Source: Bacteroidales bacterium (GTDB taxonomy: Bacteria; Bacteroidota; Bacteroidia; Bacteroidales; Tenuifilaceae). Taken from it: a DNA stretch of 44,541 bases. Below, piece after piece: positions 31,782-39,900 of the stretch. The translations under genes were made by a program, and so were the position numbers. Each line of letters starts with the position of its first letter. The stretch's first letter is position 1. The stretch covers positions 1-44,541 of the forward strand of contig RPRQ01000040.1 of the NCBI GenBank assembly GCA_003818205.1, given 5' to 3'. Below the pieces are notes generated by a model, which was given only the letters and a program-made list of their open reading frames with translations, did no database searches and was not told the DNA's origin.

Positions 31782-34700
31782 TCAGCTATTAAATGTAATG
31801 CGATTTTTGAAATATTGTTGATAAAACCGTTGATACCGTTTTGTGAATTTGGTGAAAAGTTCAAATACAAGAATAATATATAGAATAATAATCATAAACC
31901 ATATCGATATCAAGTTAAACCAATAGGTTTCAATAGTATAGTTCCCTATTCGTTTGAATGAAGCAAAAAAGTGCGATCGACCGATTCGCGATTGGGCTAG
32001 CCTGAAAATTGGATCCGATTTGATGTAAATCTCCGATTCAACCTGAATAACCTGATCGGTTACTGACCGATTCTGAACTAAATCGCTAACAGCTTTATTA
32101 ACTGACTTTTGCTTTAAAGCGGTAACACCTTCTTCGCCGCCATAAGTTAATGAAAGGTTCTCTAAGATTAAATCTTTTCGAAAACGTATTTTGTCGAGTG
32201 CTGCTGAAGCCTGCTTGCGCTTCTTCTCAAGATTGGCTTTAGCCATTACAATCAGTTTATCATCCTGATTTGGGGCTTGATTGCTAATTTCAAGTATAGC
32301 TAATCCATTCTTTATCAGTTTTATATCTTTTCTTCGTAAGGTTTCATCGGTTTTAACGTTGTAATCCTCGATTGCCTCGGTAACCATAGGGATAATGTAG
32401 AAAAGTTGAATCCGATTTACGCTCTCCTGGGTGTTTACATCGGTGAAGTTTTTCTGATACTCGTTATCGTTAAACTGCCTAACCGTAAGCGCTTCAAAGG
32501 CCCACCGCGATGCCATTACCTCCCCTATAATGGGTACTTTATCCTGATCGCCTACCTTGTAGTTCAGCTGATCAAACTTTACGACTACCCCGCTAAAAAG
32601 AATTTGAGGAATTAGCAGGAAGGGAACAATCACGTAAATTGCAGGAACTGATTTTAGCGATGCGGAAACGATCAACCCCATTAAATTTGCTAAAAAGGAT
32701 AAAGAGAACAGGATTAACCAGAAGCTAAGCGTGAAATCGGGAATTTTAAAGAGTAAAACCCCGAAAATGGCCAAAAAGAATGATTGGAATGCGCTAAGGA
32801 TGAAAAAGAAGATAACCTTTGAGTTATAGTAGCTAAACATGCTTAGGTTAAAGAAGGCCTCTCGCTTCAGCATCCTATTATCCCTGATTATACCTTCGGC
32901 ACTGACGATTAAACCTATAAACAGGGCTGAAATAATTGCCATGAAGAAGTATGCCGGCACATTTGAATTTTCGAATAGTATATACTCGTAGGTACCACTT
33001 TTTGTTGTGGCGAATTGCTTTGTGAAGAAAGCCACAAGAAAACCAATGATTGGAGCAATCGATGCGGATAGGATGATAAATTCCCAATCGCCCAACTTAG
33101 TGAGAACCGTTCGATGAAAGAAGAGCTTAAGCTGTTTGAACGATGATGGTTTCTGGAACTTACGCTCAGGAATCGGACCATTGCGCTGAGTATTTCGCTT
33201 GCTCTTCAGATCGTCTAAATAGAATTGATGCCACTGGGTAGGGCTAATCTTTCGTTCGTTAGTGTTCTCACCGTACTGATTTACCTGCTTTTCATCTACT
33301 ATCTCAAAGATTAGGTCGGGGTTAATGTGTCCGCAATAATCGCATGCAATTTCCTTTTTATCGACTCTATCCCCTTTGTTCTTGAAGTAAAGAATCGATT
33401 CAATAGGGTTTCCGAAGAATATAGGGTATCCCCCTTTATCCAGGATAAGAATTGAATCGAATAGCTTAAATATTTCCGATGAGGGTTGATGAATGTTAAT
33501 AAAAAGGAGAGTCCCTTGTAGCGACAGCTCCTTGAGTAGGTTCATTACATTGTCGGAATCCAAAGAGGATAGACCTGAGGTTGGCTCATCAACGAAAAGT
33601 ATTTCGGGCTTACGAATAACCTCCATCGCGATATTCAACCGTTTTCGTTGTCCGCCGCTGATTAACTTTTTAAGGGGCGATCCGACCTTTAACTCCTTAA
33701 TGCTATATAAATCGAACTCTAAAAGGGTTGATTCAACCCTTTTGTGTATCTCGTCATCGGTTAAATTGCCTAATGTAAGTTTTGATGAGAATAGGATATT
33801 TTGATAAACCGTTAGCTCTTCGATAAGCGAATCTTCCTGTGGAACAATCCCAATTATACTTTTAAGATTTTCGTTTTCACTGTCAAGTGGCAAACCGTTA
33901 ATCTCGATTCGTCCATTACAAGGCTTATAGTTACCACAAAGAACGTTGATAAGTGTTGATTTGCCGGCACCGCTCCCTCCCATTATTCCAATCAGCTCGC
34001 CCGAACGTGCATCGAAAGAGAGCTGTTGGATTGCGGTAACCTCATTCGGAAATTTATATTCAATCTCATGCGCCTGATAGTGTATATCGTGAATTGCCTC
34101 ATCGTACGAATAGGCTCTAAGGATATCGCCATAGTAGATTGGCTTTAGATTTTTTCCTGATATGAAAGAGCCATTCTTCAAGGTATAGACGCGTCGGGAG
34201 AAGATAACCTGTTTATTAATCTCAAGGGTAAGCGACCCTCTGTATCTGAATAGAAGTAGATTAGAACCCGATAGATGGAGGAAAATTAGGTAACCGTTTA
34301 GGTGGTCATTTTGAAGAAATTTTACCTCCTCAATGCTAGGATCCTGATTTCCAACAATTAACAGCTGCTTCTTCTGGGGTATTTTATAGATTTCGCCAAA
34401 AATGTAACGGATCAGGTTGAGAAATTCTGTTTTATTAATCTTTAGCTCAAGGGCTATCGTGTTCACAAAAACCTTAAATGGTTTTTCGATGCTAAATATA
34501 TTGTGGAATGAGATTTCAGAGTAAAGAATAAAATCGAGAAGGTTGATAAGAATTTGGTACTTCTCCCGAAGGTTACACTCTTGGTTTATTGATCTGCAAA
34601 CATAGGTGAGCTGGTTTCTGAAGTCGGAGTTCTCCTTAAATAGCGCAGCATACTTTATATATACCTCTATTTTCTCATTGGCAACCTTCTTCCCGAATGA

Positions 34701-34814
34701 TTTTTTCAGGTAGTTTTCGATGTATTTTCTTGTTAACAGCTGTTTTTCATCCCTTTTCAGATTCTGAATGATAGCAAGAAACTGAAGCAGGGCGTTAAGC
34801 ATTGATTCATTCAT
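31782..34814 (-). CDS. ABCG-type ABC transporter with TerB-like N-terminus
   Basis: A 1010-residue half-transporter. Residues about 1-140 are helical and resemble a TerB-like domain (LQFLAIIQNLKRDEKQLLTRKYI...FGKKVANEKIEVYI). A beta-rich FHA-like stretch (about 150-235) follows. The ATPase (about 250-470) has Walker A GGSGAGKST (near 280), signature ISGGQRKRL and Walker B ILFVDEPTSGL, as in the White/PDR (ABCG) group. A Cys motif CDYCGHINP precedes the membrane part with six helices; a ~215-residue loop with a coiled-coil (KANLEKKRKQASAALDK) lies outside between helices five and six. The gene overlaps the upstream degenerate kinase gene by eight bases. Substrate unknown. Confidence 0.9.
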   Translation of the reverse strand: MNESMLNALLQFLAIIQNLKRDEKQLLTRKYIENYLKKSFGKKVANEKIEVYIKYAALFKENSDFRNQLTYVCRSINQECNLREKYQILINLLDFILYSEISFHNIFSIEKPFKVFVNTIALELKINKTEFLNLIRYIFGEIYKIPQKKQLLIVGNQDPSIEEVKFLQNDHLNGYLIFLHLSGSNLLLFRYRGSLTLEINKQVIFSRRVYTLKNGSFISGKNLKPIYYGDILRAYSYDEAIHDIHYQAHEIEYKFPNEVTAIQQLSFDARSGELIGIMGGSGAGKSTLINVLCGNYKPCNGRIEINGLPLDSENENLKSIIGIVPQEDSLIEELTVYQNILFSSKLTLGNLTDDEIHKRVESTLLEFDLYSIKELKVGSPLKKLISGGQRKRLNIAMEVIRKPEILFVDEPTSGLSSLDSDNVMNLLKELSLQGTLLFINIHQPSSEIFKLFDSILILDKGGYPIFFGNPIESILYFKNKGDRVDKKEIACDYCGHINPDLIFEIVDEKQVNQYGENTNERKISPTQWHQFYLDDLKSKRNTQRNGPIPERKFQKPSSFKQLKLFFHRTVLTKLGDWEFIILSASIAPIIGFLVAFFTKQFATTKSGTYEYILFENSNVPAYFFMAIISALFIGLIVSAEGIIRDNRMLKREAFFNLSMFSYYNSKVIFFFILSAFQSFFLAIFGVLLFKIPDFTLSFWLILFSLSFLANLMGLIVSASLKSVPAIYVIVPFLLIPQILFSGVVVKFDQLNYKVGDQDKVPIIGEVMASRWAFEALTVRQFNDNEYQKNFTDVNTQESVNRIQLFYIIPMVTEAIEDYNVKTDETLRRKDIKLIKNGLAILEISNQAPNQDDKLIVMAKANLEKKRKQASAALDKIRFRKDLILENLSLTYGGEEGVTALKQKSVNKAVSDLVQNRSVTDQVIQVESEIYIKSDPIFRLAQSRIGRSHFFASFKRIGNYTIETYWFNLISIWFMIIILYIILVFELFTKFTKRYQRFYQQYFKNRITFNS

Positions 34815-35928
34815 GTTCGCTGGTTTTGAAGGAAATGCCTATAGTAACACCTGTTTCCTTGGTTATATCAACCCAATAGAAGCCATCGTGGACATTAAGT
34901 ACCATTTTGGCTAAGGATAAGCCTATCTCCTGATCAATTGAAGTTGAGTTAAATATTTCGAGTATATCCTGCTTATTAAAAGAAATTCTATTTGTCGTTA
35001 TTTTACAATCAACGGTGTCTTTCCCAAGGCTAAAATCAATAAATATTTCGCCATTCTCCTTGGTAAGGTTGATGGTTTTGTCGAGTATTGCTGTAAAGCT
35101 ATGGAATAGTAAATCTTTATCACCATATATACTTGCACTGGTATGGGTTGGGTTGACGGTAAGTTTAATCTTCTCAAGCTCTAAGTACTCTGTGAGTTCC
35201 AACGCAGAAAATCTAAATATTTCATCGAGGTTAACCAACTTTTTTTTAATGGGGTAACTCCCAAGTTTTAAATCAGAGGAGAGCGTTGCCTTGAAGGTGA
35301 ACTCAACCATCCGATTAAGCGTAGTATCGATTATGCTAAAAAAGGGTATTAATTCGGGGTCGTCAATTTTTTCTTTGATAAGCTGAATGGGGCCACCCAC
35401 ATTGTTAAGAAGCGTTCTTATCTCATAGGTAATATTTCGGATAAAAACAGCTTTCTGCTGATTAATTTCGATGTTGTCCTGTAAATCAACCTTTTGAATA
35501 GTTTTATTTGGCGGATTCTCCAGCTTAGGCTGAGCATCAACTATTGCTCTGCGCAGATTAGAATCTTTTACACTTAACACTAAATCGCCAATTAACAGGG
35601 AGTCGGGAGGCGTTATAGAGGTATTAATAATCGATTCGATTATAATCTCTTGACTCGCTTTTAGCCTAAAGAAAAAGGTAGGAATGCTATAGTCCTTGAA
35701 TTGCTTTTTCACCAAACTTAGATCAGGCTGTTTATTCTCAGCTAAAAATTTGATATTAACGAGTATTGCATCGAATCTCTTTTGCTTAATAGGTTCAACC
35801 TGGGTTAAATAGTTATCTGAATACAAAAATTCACATTGAGGTAATTCCTTTAGAGCATCCTTATAATTGAGGGTATTGCTTTCGGAATCGATTATTAACA
35901 CTATGAAATTTTTATCGTTAACGTTCAT
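34807..35928 (-). CDS. Degenerate receiver - histidine kinase protein (pseudokinase)
   Basis: A 373-residue cytoplasmic protein. Residues about 8-128 have the receiver fold (FIVLIIDSE, FDAILVNIKF) but N58 stands where the phospho-acceptor Asp should be. At 155-215 the dimerisation helix reads AVFIRNITYEIRTLLNNVGG: Y168 (codon TAT, 35425-35427) replaces the phospho-acceptor His. The ATPase-like region (about 235-370) lacks a normal N-box and G1 (AILDKTINLT instead of an Asn) and keeps only a G2-like EIGLSLAKMVLNVHDG. It therefore cannot be a normal kinase. It is translationally coupled to the ABCG gene by an eight-base overlap and probably works as a scaffold or allosteric regulator. Confidence 0.88.
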   Translation of the reverse strand: MNVNDKNFIVLIIDSESNTLNYKDALKELPQCEFLYSDNYLTQVEPIKQKRFDAILVNIKFLAENKQPDLSLVKKQFKDYSIPTFFFRLKASQEIIIESIINTSITPPDSLLIGDLVLSVKDSNLRRAIVDAQPKLENPPNKTIQKVDLQDNIEINQQKAVFIRNITYEIRTLLNNVGGPIQLIKEKIDDPELIPFFSIIDTTLNRMVEFTFKATLSSDLKLGSYPIKKKLVNLDEIFRFSALELTEYLELEKIKLTVNPTHTSASIYGDKDLLFHSFTAILDKTINLTKENGEIFIDFSLGKDTVDCKITTNRISFNKQDILEIFNSTSIDQEIGLSLAKMVLNVHDGFYWVDITKETGVTIGISFKTSEHE

Positions 35929-36026
35929 GGCATACTACATTAAAAGCGTTATTTTCAACAAATTTTTCGTAAAGACAACCACTAAGGCTAGAACAATAGA
36001 TGAACAGAACCATAATTTATCCCCAG

Positions 36027-36416
36027 CTATTCAAATCCTAATAGATGGTTCATTCTTTGCATTAGAAAGTTCTTGTTATACGGTTTTGTGATAAAGGCTG
36101 AGCATCCTGCCGCCATTGCAACCTCCTCATCGTTTGGCATGGCGAATGCTGTAACGGCTATAATGGGTACAACCTTATCGGTTACTCGAATAATCCGAGT
36201 TGCATCTAACCCATCCATCCCGGGCATTCGAATATCCATTAAGATAATATCTGGTTTTTCGTTATTATTAACCTCTATCGCCTCGTCGCCATTATTCGCA
36301 TTAAAAATTGTTATCCCTGTTGTTGACAGGAAGAGTTTAACCATCATGAGGTTAACGCGATCGTCCTCAACTATCAATACTTTTTTTCCTATCCAACTGT
36401 AATTTATAGTAGCCAT
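36027..36416 (-). CDS. Stand-alone response regulator (receiver only)
   Basis: The ATG at 36416 gives a 129-residue receiver; the longer open frame adds 50 residues of non-conserved text. The acidic pocket VEDD (18-19), phospho-acceptor D61 in IILMDIRMPGMDG, Thr in VPIIAVTAFA and Lys in AFITKPYN are all intact. There is no output domain. It sits 98 bases upstream of the degenerate receiver-kinase gene in the same direction and divergent to the hybrid histidine kinase, whose C-terminal receiver it resembles. It may be phosphorylated by that kinase. Confidence 0.94.
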   Translation of the reverse strand: MATINYSWIGKKVLIVEDDRVNLMMVKLFLSTTGITIFNANNGDEAIEVNNNEKPDIILMDIRMPGMDGLDATRIIRVTDKVVPIIAVTAFAMPNDEEVAMAAGCSAFITKPYNKNFLMQRMNHLLGFE

Positions 36417-36650
36417 AACAATGAAATTATTCAGTATGTTAAATAACCAACGATGCCGTAATTTAAGTATATTTTTTTGAAAATAGTTATTGTGTATAAT
36501 ATTAAGGGAGAGAAAAAGAATAAACCCGATAACAAATTTGGTGTGGTCAAACATTGAATAGCGCAAATAATACCTCTTATTTCAACGTTATCTTATCTTA
36601 AAATAATTATTGTATTTATATGTTTACCTGCTAGTTAACTTTTGGTTTTT

Positions 36651-36666
36651 TTATAGTTCGCTATAA
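36651..36666. repeat. TTCG-loop hairpin in the divergent gap
   Basis: TTATAG, tetraloop TTCG, CTATAA. A short but perfect AT hairpin upstream of both the receiver gene and the hybrid kinase gene. Confidence 0.5.
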
Positions 36667-36717
36667 AGAAAATCATCCCAAGAATATGGAGAATGGCAGG
36701 TTTTTATTGAAAAAAGA

Positions 36718-36737
36718 GTGATATATATCACTAGTGA
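36718..36737. promoter_or_regulatory. Overlapping palindromes, CRP/FNR-like operator
   Basis: GTGATATATATCAC (36718-36731) is a perfect 14-bp palindrome with the GTGA-N6-TCAC layout of CRP/FNR-family sites, overlapping TCACTAGTGA (36728-36737), also perfect. It lies midway in the 513-base gap between the divergent receiver gene and hybrid kinase gene. The rest of the gap has no gene. Confidence 0.55.
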
Positions 36738-36822
36738 TTTAAAACAACAGGGGTACAAGTAAATACAAAACCATAATCGATAAATTGCTGTTGCGAAATT
36801 GGCAAAAGAAACAGAAAATTCT

Positions 36823-36830
36823 TACATTTA
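36823..36830 (+). promoter_or_regulatory. Possible -7 element for the hybrid kinase gene
   Basis: TACATTTA differs from TAnnTTTG only in the last base; TTGG 20 bases upstream (36800 region) could be the -33 part. The leader would be about 95 bases. Confidence 0.35.
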
Positions 36831-36929
36831 CATAAACATGCCAATAGTCAATGAATAGTCTTAAAATGAGATATATAGCATACGGTGTTAAGGTCGGTAA
36901 ATAATTGTAATACATATAATTCATTAAAA

Positions 36930-39900
36930 ATGAGGTTGCTATTCAGCTTCGAGAACTCATTAAAAATTCAAGGATTACTAATCTTTCTGATTGGGATGCT
37001 AGGCTTTTTGGGATGGGCAAGCAACGCTCTTCTCCTTGCAAGCTATAGCGATAATTTTATTCCCATGGCTCCCGATACCTCTTTTATTTTTCTGATTTTT
37101 GGATTAGTGCTATTTACAAATTCTTACAAGTCGCATATCCCCATTATAAGAACAGGGACAATAATTACTATAGCTTTTCTTACCTTTTATGGTTTTTTTA
37201 AGTCCGTTGAATACTTTGCAAATAGCGATTTAACATTTGAATACTACCTATCACCTGTTACCGAGAAATGGGGTGCATTCCCATTAAAAAGGATGTCGCC
37301 GCTAACAGGTTTTCTGTTCTTCATGGCGGGTATTGCATTCTTAGTAAAAGCCAAGTTCGGCGAGAAGAAGAGCACAAATGGATTAATTGGAATTCTTGGT
37401 GCTTCGGTTACGTTCTCGGGGTTTGCCGTAATATTGGGATATCTGTTTCAAACCCCTTTGCTTTATAAAAGCGGAGTTATCCCTTTGGCTTTACCTACGG
37501 CAATTTGCTTTCTTATATTAGGCGTTTCCATTGTTATCTATAGCGGTAGGAAAAACTTTATTGTAAGACAATTTATTGGCAGAACACCCTATAACATACT
37601 TATACGAAGCATTATACCCATCCTTTTCTTTGCCATCTTGTTTCAAGGGTTAATCCTAAAATACTTTAACGACTCCAAAACGCTGAACTTTGCCCTCTTT
37701 TCGGCCTTGCTGACGCTGCTATTGATAACCCTAATCGGTTTTGTTATTATTCAGGTCTCAAAATCAGTTTTCAAGAACGCAATATTAGCCGAAAATAAGC
37801 GTAAACAGGCCGAAATAGCTGTGCAATCCAAGGATGAGCTATTAAAGCTAACCGGTGAGTCGGCAAATGTGGGTGGGTGGGAGTACGATGTTCAAACGCA
37901 GCAGATTACTATCTCCTCGGAGATTGCCCGAATTTTAGGGTTGGATACGAAGCAAAATCTAAAAGTTTTTGAAGACTCATTAATGCAGGATTCTCGAAAA
38001 ATATATGATAATGCTATCGAATTAATCATTAAAAAAAGGATTGCCTCGGATTTCGAAGTTGATATTATCACGAATGAAGGGCAGCAAAGGAATTTAAGGA
38101 TAATCGGAATTCCTGTAGTTGAAGATTCTAGTGTTGAGAAAATTAGAGGAATCATACATGATATTACCGGTGAAAAGAATTACGACAAGAAGCAGCTGCT
38201 CATAGCAAATATCCTAGCCTTACTAAATCGTCCTATTGAATGGGGTTTACTGGTTGACGATATCCTATACGGTATTAAGGAATACCTAAAAAATGAGTCA
38301 ATTGTCTTACAGGTACAGGGTAAAAACGACAACCCTTTTAATCATTCAATTGGGTTTCCTGACAAGTATGACATTTCAAAGAATACCCTTTGCCCAAGAC
38401 GAGATAATTGTGATATAGTAAACGAACAGGAATGCAATTCGTTTTACGAATGTTTTTGCGATGTTGTGATTAAAGGGAATTCTAAAACCGCTAATCATAA
38501 TTTCACAGCATTAAGCAGCTTTTGGTTTAATACATTGGATTCGCTCAACGCATATGTGCCAAAATCCGACTTACCTCACCATTTTCGGAATCATTGTAAT
38601 TTAAATGCCTACGAATCCGTTGCATTAATCCCTTTGCATTCCGATGATGAGATTATCGGTTTTCTGCAGCTGAACGATAAGCGGCCGAACTTCTTTAATA
38701 CCGACATTATTGGGTTCATGGAAGAGCTAAGCTCATTAATTGGCATTGCCTTTAAGCGAATTCAATCCGAAAACAAGATAAAGGAGAATGAGAAAAAGTT
38801 TAGGGCAATGTTCGAATCGGCTGCTGTTGGGGTTGCATTAATCGACACGAACAATTGGAAGCCCATCGAAATCAATCAGAAGTATTGCGATATTCTAGGG
38901 TATTCGATGGATGAAATGCTTAGCATAAGCCCAATGGAAATAACTCACGAGAATGACATTGAAGAAAACCTAAAACAAAGGAACCGAATAGTTAACGGTG
39001 AAATAAGCGAATACTCAATAGTTAAACGCTATTACCATAAGAATGGGAGCATTGTATGGGTCAACCTATTCGTATCGCTGATGGCGGACAGCGAACGTTT
39101 CCAAAATTACCATATCGTAATAGTTGAAGATATTACGGCACAAAGAATTACTGAAAAGGCTTTAACGGATAGCGAAGAGCATTTTCGCTCAATTGCTCAA
39201 ACTGCAGGTGATGCAATCATAAGCATGAACGAGGAGGGTAAAATTTTTACATGGAATAATGCTGCATCAACCATTTTTGGGCATAGCGAATCGGAGGTCC
39301 TTGGGGTTGATTTCAAAAATTTAATTATACCAATCGAGTATAGTAACATTATTAGTAATTGCTTTCAACGTGTAAATCAAGAACCCATCGAAAATTCAAG
39401 CGGGAATACAATTGAAATTAAAGCCTTTAGAAAGGATGGTGTAGTAATACCCGTTGAGCTATCAATATCATCCTACAAAAAAGACAATAAGTGGCATGCA
39501 ACGGCTATTCTAAGAGATATTTCAAAAAGGAAAGAAGCGGAAAAGGAGATTAAGGAAAGGGTTAAAGAGATACAATGCCTGCAAAATATTACACGAATAA
39601 TCGATAAGGATAGCCTAACGTTTGCCAAATTCTTTAATAAAGTAGCGAACCTAATCCCAACAGGTTTTCAATACCCCGAAAACACTGAATGTAGGATTGT
39701 GCTTAAGGATCATACATTTCAAACGTCAACCTTCGTTGAAAGTAATCTCAGGTTAAGCTCAGAGATTGTCAACAAAAACAAACAGCTTGGTTACATTGAG
39801 GTATTCCTTCACTACGAAGCGAATGAACCTTCCTTCACCCCATTCTTAACGGAAGAGAAGGAGCTTATAACCACCATCTCAAAAATTCTTAGCGAGTTCA

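Noticed and set aside
31655-31870. 71-codon open frame overlapping the 3' end of the ABCG gene
   Set aside because: Overlaps the transporter gene in another frame, no start signal or family, AT-rich composition as in the gap.
36417-36566. 50-codon extension of the stand-alone receiver
   Set aside because: Receiver domains start at about the chosen ATG; the extension is AT-rich non-coding text.
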